NCBI GenBank assembly: GCA_029933495.1
Contig: JAOZOC010000235.1
Coordinates: forward strand, 1-5,729
DNA length: 5,729 bases
Reading direction: 5' to 3'
DNA from: Bacteroidales bacterium
Lineage (GTDB): Bacteria; Bacteroidota; Bacteroidia; Bacteroidales; JAADJA01
In this document: positions 1-5,729 of the stretch, piece after piece
Position numbering within the stretch: the stretch's first letter is position 1
Layout of the letters: every line of letters starts with the position of its first letter
Notes under the pieces: generated by a model
What the model was told of the DNA's origin: nothing
Database searches by the model: none
Seen by the model: the letters and a program-made list of their open reading frames with translations, nothing else
Program-made: the position numbers and the translations under genes

Positions 1-411
1 AGTATAATCAAGCTCAATTGTTGCGTTTACCTCAAGGCCTGTATGTGTTACTACCATCTCACGCAATTGGTTGTAATATGGAGCACTTGCTGCAGCACGG
101 GGTAAAACTTCATTAAAAGCATTTTCAGGGGTTTCAATGATCTTTCCGCCTTCCTGAATTGTACGGCTTGTACTGATTTTTATCTGCTGATGATTGGGGT
201 TAAAAACAATAAATGTCTCCCCATAAAGCCGGTTAAAAGAAAAGTGTGTGAGCAGTTTGAGCTTTTTATAATAATGATAATCAAGGCTGCCGTCATCATT
301 CATGGTATATTCTTTAACTATCTTTTCAAATACGGCATCCGACTTCGGACCTTTCTGACCAAAAGTAGCCAAAATTACAATTGTAAAAATTATGCTTAAT
401 AGTGTTTTCAT
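1..411 (-). CDS. Secreted DUF3857-domain protein (3' end truncated by window edge)
   Basis: The frame is open from an ATG at 411-409 to the first base of the window: 137 codons with no stop, so only the N-terminal part is seen. Residues 1-18 form a signal peptide (MKT, hydrophobic LLSIIFTIVILA, then FGQ), so the protein is exported. Residues about 42-137 read as the beta-rich DUF3857 domain: an LDYHYYKKLKLL strand, then FIVFNPNHQQIKI, TIQEGGKII, and a tail around GLEVNATIELDY that matches the usual 'G..ie..Y' end of the domain. In this family DUF3857 is normally followed by a transglutaminase-like domain, which would lie outside the window. The start lies 4 bp after the RhuM stop codon, and the leader (TAATCTT) has no Shine-Dalgarno sequence, so translation may be coupled or use a Bacteroidota AT-rich leader. 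It shares domain type and orientation with the gene at 1505-3490. The substrate is unknown. Confidence 0.85.
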   Translation of the reverse strand, partial: MKTLLSIIFTIVILATFGQKGPKSDAVFEKIVKEYTMNDDGSLDYHYYKKLKLLTHFSFNRLYGETFIVFNPNHQQIKISTSRTIQEGGKIIETPENAFNEVLPRAAASAPYYNQLREMVVTHTGLEVNATIELDYT

Positions 412-415
412 AAGA

Positions 416-1426
416 TTATTTTTGTTTTAGTTTATTTTCCAATTCTTCAAGTCGTTTTAATTCCTGCTCGTCCTGCAAATCTGCAAGCTGAGCATCATAT
501 TTTTTTCGTTTTTCGTTAAACTGATCATAAATTTCATGAACTTTTTGTTCCATTAAGGAGCTGCTGATACTACCTTTCCCTTGCAAAACTATTTTGCCAT
601 GAAAATCAAGAATCCTATCTGCATTTTCTTTCCAAAATTTTATTGTAATATCTCTACGACTTTTGGCTTGCAGTTCAGCGCTTTCCAGAAAGATTGTCAC
701 AAGGCGGTTAAGAGTATCCAATTCATCTTCGTTAAGATAATTTTTTGATATAAAAATGTCTTGTTTTCTAACAATTTTGCCTTTCCATGAGGTAAGATTC
801 ATATTGGGTTTTTCGGAATTGGCGCGTGATACTATGATTTCTGCTGCGGTTTTACCGGTAACGGCATAAAGCAATTTATTCTGCACCTCTGCAAAGAACA
901 TCTGAGTTGCTTTGTCTGTTTTATCATAATCGCTACTCAAAGCGAATAAATCCCTTATTTTTTGGTAAAATCGCTTTTCAGAAGCTCTAATATCACGGAT
1001 ACGAGCCAGTAATTCATCAAAATAATCCGGTCTGCCGTCAGGATTTTTCAAGCGTTCATCATCCATTACAAAACCTTTTACAATAAACTCTTTAAGATTT
1101 TGATTAGCCCAAATTCTAAACTGCGTTCCACGTTTACTTCGCACCCTGAATCCTACAGCCAATATCATTTCCAATGAATAAAAAGCAACTTTGTATTTTT
1201 TACTGTCAGCAGCAGTTGTAAAGTAATTCTTTACAACTGAATTAGCATTTAACTCTCTTTCAATTAAGATATTAGCTATATGTTGCCCTATATTTTGCTT
1301 AGAGGTGTCAAAAAGTTCAGCGAGTTGGTTTTGGTTCATCCACACTTTACCATCTTTGGCATACAGAGCTACATTTGCTTTGCCGTCATCGGTATTATAA
1401 ATAATAATATTTAGTTGGCTATCCAT
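416..1426 (-). CDS. rhuM: RhuM family protein (virulence RhuM / accessory protein)
   Basis: The 336 residues match the RhuM family (named after a Salmonella SPI-3 gene) over full length, and the size is normal for it. Family hallmarks: VWMNQNQLAELFDTSKQNI at 28-46 (a helix-turn-helix-like segment), ELNANSVVKNYFTTAADSKKYK at 58-79, then a stretch at 90-127 with key blocks VGFRVRSKRGTQFRIWA and GFVMDDERLK. Also GKTAAEIIVSRANSEKPNMNLTSWKGK at 191-217 (key: TAAEII, KPNM, WKGK), and KNYLNEDELDTLNRLV at 228-243. The C-terminus (303-336) is a charged, probably coiled-coil tail. No signal peptide, so it is cytoplasmic. The molecular function of RhuM is not settled; family members often sit in accessory regions, including type I restriction-modification loci, but no hsd gene is visible here. 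Hand counts of six 60-base lines give about 32% G+C, lower than both neighbours, suggesting transfer. A 9-bp inverted repeat (411-419 / 1440-1448) brackets it. The stop is 4 bp from the next start. The family call is firm, the function is not. Confidence 0.95.
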   Translation of the reverse strand: MDSQLNIIIYNTDDGKANVALYAKDGKVWMNQNQLAELFDTSKQNIGQHIANILIERELNANSVVKNYFTTAADSKKYKVAFYSLEMILAVGFRVRSKRGTQFRIWANQNLKEFIVKGFVMDDERLKNPDGRPDYFDELLARIRDIRASEKRFYQKIRDLFALSSDYDKTDKATQMFFAEVQNKLLYAVTGKTAAEIIVSRANSEKPNMNLTSWKGKIVRKQDIFISKNYLNEDELDTLNRLVTIFLESAELQAKSRRDITIKFWKENADRILDFHGKIVLQGKGSISSSLMEQKVHEIYDQFNEKRKKYDAQLADLQDEQELKRLEELENKLKQK

Positions 1427-1504
1427 TTTAAATCACTTGATAATCTTACGCTTCTAATTTATTATTTTTGGATGAATTATTATTGTAGTTGATACTCAAT
1501 CTAG
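1427..1504. other. 78-bp gap between the 661-residue transglutaminase-like gene and the RhuM gene
   Basis: This is AT-rich, with no terminator-like hairpin, no reading frame and no clear TAnnTTTG box on the minus strand. Read-through from the upstream gene into the RhuM gene is therefore the simplest expectation. It holds one arm (1440-1448, ATAATCTTA) of the inverted repeat whose other arm overlaps the RhuM stop and the next gene's start. Confidence 0.6.
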
Positions 1505-3490
1505 CTATCGACTTTTCCCATTTGCATTTTTAGAAATAGATAATACCACAGGTTCATCCATTATCTTCTTTTGCATCAAAACAGCTTCACGGAATGAGCC
1601 CCAGTCTTCAGGATCATATATTCGTTTCCTGAATTTCAATATTTCAGAAACTTTAACCGTGTTGCCTTCAATCTGATATCCGCCTTTGAAAGATGCTCCA
1701 TCGCCACTCGTCATTTGTATGTCGGGAATAAATTCCACCTTCACCTCTGATGGCAACTCCACTGTCTCATTTAGCTTAACAAGTCTTGAACAGCGATCAC
1801 GAAACTGGTATTTCCTCTCTTTAAGGCCTGTGCTGATATAAAGATGGGGCATTGCCCTTTTGAATACTCCTGAAACCGAAAACGGAACAAAAACAATTTC
1901 ATCATCAGTTATAGTAGCATAATTGGGAATACGATATTTTACTGTAATATGCAACGGACCCGCAAGATAATCCATAGGATTACCATAATCCATACTTACA
2001 ATCTCAGCTCTCGGATACACCGACATCAACTCCTTTTCAAGTGCGCTGCTCCAGTTTGAACGATAGCTACTTGTAAACATTCTTCTTATTGAAGCATCCT
2101 CCTGCCCTTCTGCATCAATAGTAAATTCGCCTTCAAGAGAACCGTCTTTATTAAGTTTTGATTTTCCTGTAAGATAGAAGTAATGATTTTCAGGAGGAGA
2201 GATGGGCGTTATCATCAGGTCGGCTCCTTCGGGAACACCCATCAGATAATTTTGTTGTTGTTCCAGACTCGACCAAAGCTCTCTAACAAAAGGAACCCAG
2301 GTTGGATCCAAAATTTCATATTTCCCATTTCGGTGCTTCACAATAGTAATGCTGTGATTAAATTGGTCGGCAGGAATACGATCAATGCGAGAGCCTGCCA
2401 TTGTCATTGCTGCATACGATTCAAACCCTGCAGCCCTTAACATTGTTATCAGAAGCCCTGCTTTGTCTTTACAAACTCCGCAACGGTCAGTAAAGTTCAT
2501 TTCACCAGTATGCAATGTATATCCTTCACCTTTCCCCATTGAGATGCCCGAATACCGAATATTGTCAGCTACCCAGTGTGTAAGAAGTGCTATGGAGTCC
2601 TGCTCGCTTTTTGCATCTTTCAGAATATCATTAACTTTAGCATCAATGTCAGGAGTAGATTCAAAACTGCCGAAATCCTCATTCACTTTATAAAACCATA
2701 ACGACTTAGCTTCCCAGTCAGGACTTGTGGATAACAAAAGTTTTGGAAACTCATCTGAAGATGAAACCATATTCGGTTCGCGGTCGGGTTGTGTGAAATT
2801 TTCTTTTGTAAAGGTGTAAACCCATTTATCACCATTTAACTCTGCCGATGATCTCACATCCCCGTTATAGACCTTATATTGCAACAGCTTGCCTATGGGA
2901 ATCTCAACACGATAAACCTTTTCAATAACAGGTTCGCTGCTCCAGAAATGTACAATATCATAGAAATGTCCTTTCATTGGGGGAATATATTTATCATCAT
3001 CTCCGTCACCATCAGCAAGAAGTGCATAGGTAAATCCTTTTCTAAAAAGAAAAACCTCAACTGCATCCCCGGGATAAAGCCTGCCCACTTCAATCATTTT
3101 TTCGCGTGCACCCCAATAGATAGCTCGTGCAGGAGCCGGATAATCAAAGACATCAGCGGTGTCGAGCTGCACTATTTCACCCGATTTACGGTATATTGTC
3201 ACACCCCTGATCTCAACATAAGCCGACAACGGGTCATAACCGAATTTAATAACGGCATTTGATTTAGCTCCCTTTTTATCAAGAATCTTAAAAAGTTGAT
3301 GAATATTCACATAACTAAGTCCCGATTCCTGCATTTCAACATTTGTACTATCAAAAATTGTTAGTTTATGCTTACCGGGATAATCCTCAGACCCACCGGA
3401 ATTTTTAATAAGTTCACTTATTTGAGGATTCGCAAAAAGCAAATAACCCGAAAAGAGGAACAGAATAGAAAAGAAAGTTTTTTTTGTCAT
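1505..3490 (-). CDS. Secreted DUF3857 / transglutaminase-like protein
   Basis: 661 residues. Residues 1-20 are a signal peptide (MTKK, FFSILFLFSGYLL, cleavage probably after FA before NPQ), so it is exported. Residues about 40-230 form the DUF3857 domain (RGVTIYRKSGEIV at 95-107, GDAVEVFLF at 141-149), with an Asp-rich loop DGDGDDDKY at 160-168. Residues about 285-400 are a transglutaminase-like core: HWVADNIRYSG at 305-315, GVCKDKAGLL at 338-347, FNHSITIV at 377-384 and ILDPTW at 393-398. This gives an intact Cys340-His379-Asp395 triad, so catalysis is plausible. In bacteria this fold serves proteases, peptide hydrolases or cross-linkers, and the substrate cannot be deduced. Residues about 430-640 are a further beta-rich C-terminal part. 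The ATG at 3490 is chosen because it directly precedes the signal peptide. It heads a minus-strand series with RhuM 78 bp downstream and no terminator between. I found no convincing promoter of its own. Confidence 0.94.
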   Translation of the reverse strand: MTKKTFFSILFLFSGYLLFANPQISELIKNSGGSEDYPGKHKLTIFDSTNVEMQESGLSYVNIHQLFKILDKKGAKSNAVIKFGYDPLSAYVEIRGVTIYRKSGEIVQLDTADVFDYPAPARAIYWGAREKMIEVGRLYPGDAVEVFLFRKGFTYALLADGDGDDDKYIPPMKGHFYDIVHFWSSEPVIEKVYRVEIPIGKLLQYKVYNGDVRSSAELNGDKWVYTFTKENFTQPDREPNMVSSSDEFPKLLLSTSPDWEAKSLWFYKVNEDFGSFESTPDIDAKVNDILKDAKSEQDSIALLTHWVADNIRYSGISMGKGEGYTLHTGEMNFTDRCGVCKDKAGLLITMLRAAGFESYAAMTMAGSRIDRIPADQFNHSITIVKHRNGKYEILDPTWVPFVRELWSSLEQQQNYLMGVPEGADLMITPISPPENHYFYLTGKSKLNKDGSLEGEFTIDAEGQEDASIRRMFTSSYRSNWSSALEKELMSVYPRAEIVSMDYGNPMDYLAGPLHITVKYRIPNYATITDDEIVFVPFSVSGVFKRAMPHLYISTGLKERKYQFRDRCSRLVKLNETVELPSEVKVEFIPDIQMTSGDGASFKGGYQIEGNTVKVSEILKFRKRIYDPEDWGSFREAVLMQKKIMDEPVVLSISKNANGKSR

Positions 3491-3571
3491 TTTTAGGAGT
3501 TTTTATGTTCGATAAATGAAGTCGTAAAACTACAACATATTTTTTATTAAAAAGATATTAACAATAGGATT

Positions 3572-3598
3572 TTTAGGGTAATTATAAGCATATATTTG
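3572..3598 (+). promoter_or_regulatory. Putative Bacteroidota sigma-ABfr-type promoter for the lipoprotein gene
   Basis: TATATTTG at 3591-3598 is an exact match to the Bacteroidota -7 consensus TAnnTTTG. The -33 element is poor: the T-run with TTTAG around 3572-3576 sits at about the right distance but is not a clean TTTG. Transcription would start near 3603-3606, giving a leader of about 35 nt before the ATG at 3640. The leader is AT-rich without a Shine-Dalgarno motif, which is normal in this phylum. The call rests on motif and position only. Confidence 0.5.
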
Positions 3599-3617
3599 TT
3601 GCGATTAAGAAACAAAT
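3594..3617. repeat. 7-bp inverted repeat overlapping the -7 box and expected start site
   Basis: ATTTGTT at 3594-3600 and AACAAAT at 3611-3617 are perfect inverted copies separated by 10 nt. The left arm shares bases with the -7 box. It could be an operator or a weak hairpin at the 5' end of the transcript, or chance in AT-rich DNA. Confidence 0.35.
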
Positions 3618-3639
3618 GTGTTAAACATAAAATTATATT

Positions 3640-5382
3640 ATGAAAAAAAGAATTTATCTTATTAATTTAGTGCTAATTGCGTCAGTAATGATGCTGATAA
3701 ATAGTTGTGTTTCAACAAAATTACCGGACAGTTATTCTGTGAACCCGGAGGTACTTGAGGCCAAAGGAGGCAAAGTAGCTTTTACTGTAAATGGAACAAT
3801 TCCTGAAAAATCATTCCATAAAAAAGCTGTTGTTGAGTTTCATCCCTACATTCAATATGATGGCAAAACTCAGGAATTGAAAAAATTTGTCCTTAGAGGA
3901 GAGAAAACCGAAGGTGAAGGTACTGTCATAAATTCAAAAACAGGCGGTTCATTTACATATAGTGAAGAGTTTGATTATAATGATGATATGAGAGCTTCCG
4001 AACTATGGGTTAAAGCTTCAATCACAAAAGGTAAAAAAGTTATTGAAACCGATCCAGTGAAACTGGCTGACGGAATAATCACAACTTACAAAAAGATTAT
4101 TCACGATGAGGATCTGAGTTATGCTCCTTCCGGATATGAGAAGGTGACAATAATTCCTAAAAAAGCTACCGTTTTCTTTAAAGTAAATATGGCTAACCTG
4201 AACTTCAATTGCAAACTTAATAAATCTGAAAGTGCAAAATCTGATATTGACAGTCTGGATACATTCCTGGATAAGGGTTGGGCTATCAAAGATATTAACA
4301 TCAGTGCCTGGGCATCACCCGAAGGTGAGATTGACTTCAACGACGATCTGTCCGACAGAAGAGCTGAGACAGCACAAAAGTATATTGAAAAGAAAATCAG
4401 TAAAACAGGCATAAACAGAGCTGATGTTCAAGGAGTTGATCCGGAGGAAGTTGATAAAGATGTTGCATATAATTCAAAGGGTAACGGTGAAGACTGGGAT
4501 GGTTTTATGAATGGTGTAAGGTCTTCAAACATCAAGGATAAATCAATGATATTGAATGTTGTAAACTCCCAAACCGATGCATCAAAACGTGAGCAGGAGA
4601 TTAGGAATATGACACAGATTTACAGCGAAATTGAAGATGAGATTCTTCCTCCTCTTCGTCGTGCAGAGATAATTGTTAATTTCTTTGAGCCAAAACGTAC
4701 GGATGAAGAAATAGCGAGACTTGCAGTTACAAGCCCCGACTCACTGACTTATCCCGAATTGCTACACTCTGCTACACTGACCGAAGATCATCAGGCCAAA
4801 TTCAATATCTACAAAGAGGCTTTTACACACAGGCACAGAGACTGGAAAACATATAACAACGCTGCTGCTGAAGCGATAAATCTTGACAATATCGATGAAG
4901 CCGATAATATCCTCGTACAGGCTCAGAAACTCTCATCTAATAACGGAATGATTGAAAACAACCTGGGTGTTGTAGCTTGCCACAGAGATGACTGGTCTAA
5001 AGCTGAAAAGTTTTTTACAGATGCTAAGATGCACGGTGAAAATGAAAATTACAACCTTGGTATTGTGATGATTCAGAAGGGTGAATATCAGAAAGCGCTG
5101 ACATATTTCAAGGGTATCAGTTGCAGACACAATGTTGCACTGGCTCAGGTTTTAGCAGGAAATATGAACGAGGCATTGAAAAATCTTAAATGCTCACCTG
5201 AGAATCCTAAAACTTATTATATGCTTGCCGTTTACGGAGCAAGGACCGGAAACGACAAAATGGTTTATGAATATCTCGGAAAAACTCTTGAAATGCATCC
5301 CAAATGCAAAGGCAAGGCAGCCGAAGACAGGGAGTTTGTAAAATATTTCGACAATCCTGAATTTCAAAAAATTGTTCAGTAA
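3640..5382 (+). CDS. OmpA-like / TPR lipoprotein
   Basis: 580 residues. Residues 1-22 are a lipoprotein signal peptide with lipobox INS-C, placing the lipid anchor on Cys23; the protein is probably outer-membrane and faces the periplasm. Residues about 33-165 are a beta-rich N-terminal region (VNPEVLEAKGGKVAFTVNG; KTGGSFTYSEEF). Residues about 167-350 read as an OmpA-like peptidoglycan-binding domain: strand VFFKVNMANLNFN at 178-190, ISAWASPEGEIDFNDDLSDR at 221-240 followed by RAE, and the final strand LRRAEIIVNF at 339-348. The arginine of LSxRRA (Arg241) is kept, but the GYTD aspartate of E. coli OmpA is replaced by Ser226. About 85 residues are inserted before the last strand. Residues about 404-555 contain four or five TPR-like repeats (for example IENNLGVVACHRDDWSKAEK and YNLGIVMIQKGEYQKALTYF). 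It is monocistronic, with a promoter upstream and a terminator downstream. Likely role: a cell-wall-tethered envelope scaffold; the partner is unknown. Confidence 0.93.
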   Translation: MKKRIYLINLVLIASVMMLINSCVSTKLPDSYSVNPEVLEAKGGKVAFTVNGTIPEKSFHKKAVVEFHPYIQYDGKTQELKKFVLRGEKTEGEGTVINSKTGGSFTYSEEFDYNDDMRASELWVKASITKGKKVIETDPVKLADGIITTYKKIIHDEDLSYAPSGYEKVTIIPKKATVFFKVNMANLNFNCKLNKSESAKSDIDSLDTFLDKGWAIKDINISAWASPEGEIDFNDDLSDRRAETAQKYIEKKISKTGINRADVQGVDPEEVDKDVAYNSKGNGEDWDGFMNGVRSSNIKDKSMILNVVNSQTDASKREQEIRNMTQIYSEIEDEILPPLRRAEIIVNFFEPKRTDEEIARLAVTSPDSLTYPELLHSATLTEDHQAKFNIYKEAFTHRHRDWKTYNNAAAEAINLDNIDEADNILVQAQKLSSNNGMIENNLGVVACHRDDWSKAEKFFTDAKMHGENENYNLGIVMIQKGEYQKALTYFKGISCRHNVALAQVLAGNMNEALKNLKCSPENPKTYYMLAVYGARTGNDKMVYEYLGKTLEMHPKCKGKAAEDREFVKYFDNPEFQKIVQ

Positions 5383-5404
5383 AAATTATTGCAACTACAT
5401 TAAG

Positions 5405-5433
5405 ATCCCGGCTTTTTAAGTCGGGATTTTTTT
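5405..5433 (+). terminator. Rho-independent terminator of the lipoprotein gene
   Basis: ATCCCGGCTT at 5405-5414 pairs with AAGTCGGGAT at 5418-5427: 10 base pairs with one G-T wobble and a 3-nt T loop, followed by seven Ts (5427-5433). It starts 22 bp after the stop codon. There is no matching A-run on the left, so it should act only on plus-strand transcripts. Confidence 0.9.
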
Positions 5434-5436
5434 ATG

Positions 5437-5571
5437 GATTGCCACAGCATTCCATTTCACATATCAGCCTTTAGACACTCCGCAATGATGGCAACACCCT
5501 AAACAACAGCACACTATCGTCATTGCAAGATGCAGTCAGGGTGGCTTGTGTGCCAGAGCATCGTGGCAATC
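5437..5571. repeat. Symmetric inverted pair of a short interspersed repeat (135 bp)
   Basis: The left unit, 5437-5490, begins GATTGCCAC and ends GCAATGATG. The right unit, 5518-5571, begins CGTCATTGC and ends GTGGCAATC. Each is exactly 54 bp, in opposite orientation, around a 27-bp centre. Aligned without gaps, the left unit and the reverse complement of the right agree at about 30 of 54 positions, concentrated in the first 9 and last 9 bases; the middles have diverged. The GATTGCCAC...GCAATGACG unit resembles a dispersed non-coding repeat common in bacterial genomes. Copies elsewhere in this genome cannot be checked here. It lies just after a terminator, a typical neutral site. No transposase is present. 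Confidence 0.65.
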
Positions 5572-5657
5572 TGTTTTTAGCTTGGACTGCCGAACGTTAA
5601 ATGCTAACCTTTCATAGTAAATAGATTTTATGTTCCGGATTTTAGCGCAAGCCTTCG

Positions 5658-5689
5658 CAAAGGTAAAAAATTCAAAATCCAAAGCTCAA
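5658..5689 (-). promoter_or_regulatory. Promoter-like motif pointing left, with no gene downstream
   Basis: On the minus strand TACCTTTG (complement of 5658-5665) matches the Bacteroidota -7 consensus exactly. A TTG (complement of 5687-5689) lies 21 nt upstream, within the usual spacing for the -33 box. Transcription would run from about 5650 leftward through the inverted repeat toward the lipoprotein terminator, where no minus-strand gene exists. It could be a relic, an RNA promoter or chance in a T-rich strand. Confidence 0.25.
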
Positions 5690-5716
5690 AACCCAAAACA
5701 AATCTAAAATTCAAAT
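5671..5716. repeat. A-rich degenerate short repeat
   Basis: Loose repetition of TCAAAA/CCAAAA-type units (TTCAAAATCC, AAAGCTCAAAACCC, AAAACAAATC, AAAATTCAAAT) with unit lengths of roughly 7-10 bp. The copies are imperfect, there is no spacer structure, and it does not code. This is simple-sequence DNA of a kind often found between genes in AT-rich genomes. Confidence 0.4.
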
Positions 5717-5729
5717 AATTAAATACCAA

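Larger units (their letters stand above)
5572..5729. other. Non-coding tail of the window
   Basis: I see no credible gene on either strand. Apart from the two weak items listed separately (a promoter-like motif and an A-rich repeat), it contains a 7-bp inverted repeat, GGATTTT at 5637-5643 and AAAATCC at 5674-5680, with a 30-nt spacer. This is probably the upstream region of whatever lies to the right. Confidence 0.55.

Noticed and set aside
190..399. Plus-strand open frame of 69 codons
   Set aside because: It is antisense to the truncated DUF3857 gene, which has a signal peptide and domain match; the frame has no recognisable features.
416..1426. RhuM as part of a type I restriction-modification or toxin-antitoxin locus
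   Set aside because: RhuM genes can occur in such loci, but no hsdM/hsdS/hsdR, Fic or antitoxin-like gene is in the window; both neighbours are exported envelope proteins.
1427..1504. Independent promoter or terminator between the transglutaminase-like gene and RhuM
   Set aside because: No hairpin with a T-run and no TAnnTTTG box could be found; the best matches lacked the TTTG part.
2183..3262. Three plus-strand open frames (2183-2440, 2385-2693, 2879-3262)
   Set aside because: All lie inside the well-supported transglutaminase-like gene on the opposite strand. They are rich in Cys/Ser/His from reverse reading, have no recognisable domain, and are shadows.
3491..3571. Minus-strand promoter for the transglutaminase-like gene
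   Set aside because: Near-matches such as TATCTTTT and TAGTTTTA lack the final G and have no -33 element at proper spacing, so no site is claimed.
4761..4778. Direct repeat GCTACACT twice, 2 bp apart
   Set aside because: It lies in the lipoprotein coding frame, has only two copies and does not disturb the frame; most likely chance.
4119..5130. Open frames at 4119-4412 (-), 4232-4414 (+) and 4933-5130 (-)
   Set aside because: They are inside the lipoprotein coding region in other frames and show no domain or start signal.
5671..5716. CRISPR-like or regular tandem repeat
   Set aside because: The units are short, unequal and imperfect, with no spacers; it is simple A-rich sequence.

Overview
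The window most likely comes from the chromosome of a Bacteroidota bacterium, probably Bacteroidales-like. The basis is the protein families present (DUF3857/transglutaminase proteins, an OmpA/TPR lipoprotein with the Bacteroidota-type ASPEG motif), the TAnnTTTG-type promoter box, the AT-rich leaders without Shine-Dalgarno sequences, and a G+C near 40% in hand-counted samples. This is inference from content; nothing here fixes a species.

Layout. Positions 1-3490 carry three genes on the minus strand, transcribed right to left. First (1505-3490) is a secreted 661-residue DUF3857 + transglutaminase-like protein with an intact Cys-His-Asp triad. After 78 bp comes a RhuM-family gene (416-1426). 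After only 4 bp comes a second secreted DUF3857 protein (1-411), cut off by the window edge after 137 codons. No terminator is visible between them, so they may form one transcript. The RhuM gene is clearly more AT-rich than its neighbours (about 32% against about 42% and 38% G+C in sampled lines). It interrupts what looks like a tandem pair of related envelope genes, which suggests acquisition by transfer.

A 149-bp divergent intergenic region (3491-3639) holds a good Bacteroidota -7 box for the rightward gene. That gene (3640-5382) encodes a 580-residue lipoprotein with an N-terminal beta-rich region, an OmpA-like domain carrying a large internal insertion, and C-terminal TPR repeats. It ends at a strong intrinsic terminator (5405-5433).

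From 5434 to the end there is no gene. A 135-bp symmetric inverted pair of a short interspersed repeat (GATTGCCAC...GCAATGA type) lies directly after the terminator. It is followed by featureless sequence, a promoter-like motif on the minus strand and an A-rich degenerate repeat.

Functionally, three of the four genes encode exported envelope proteins that probably act in the periplasm or at the outer membrane; their substrates cannot be read from the sequence. RhuM is the accessory gene. I see no convincing new multi-gene system. The points most worth a second look are the RhuM insertion, the OmpA-domain variant and the symmetric repeat.
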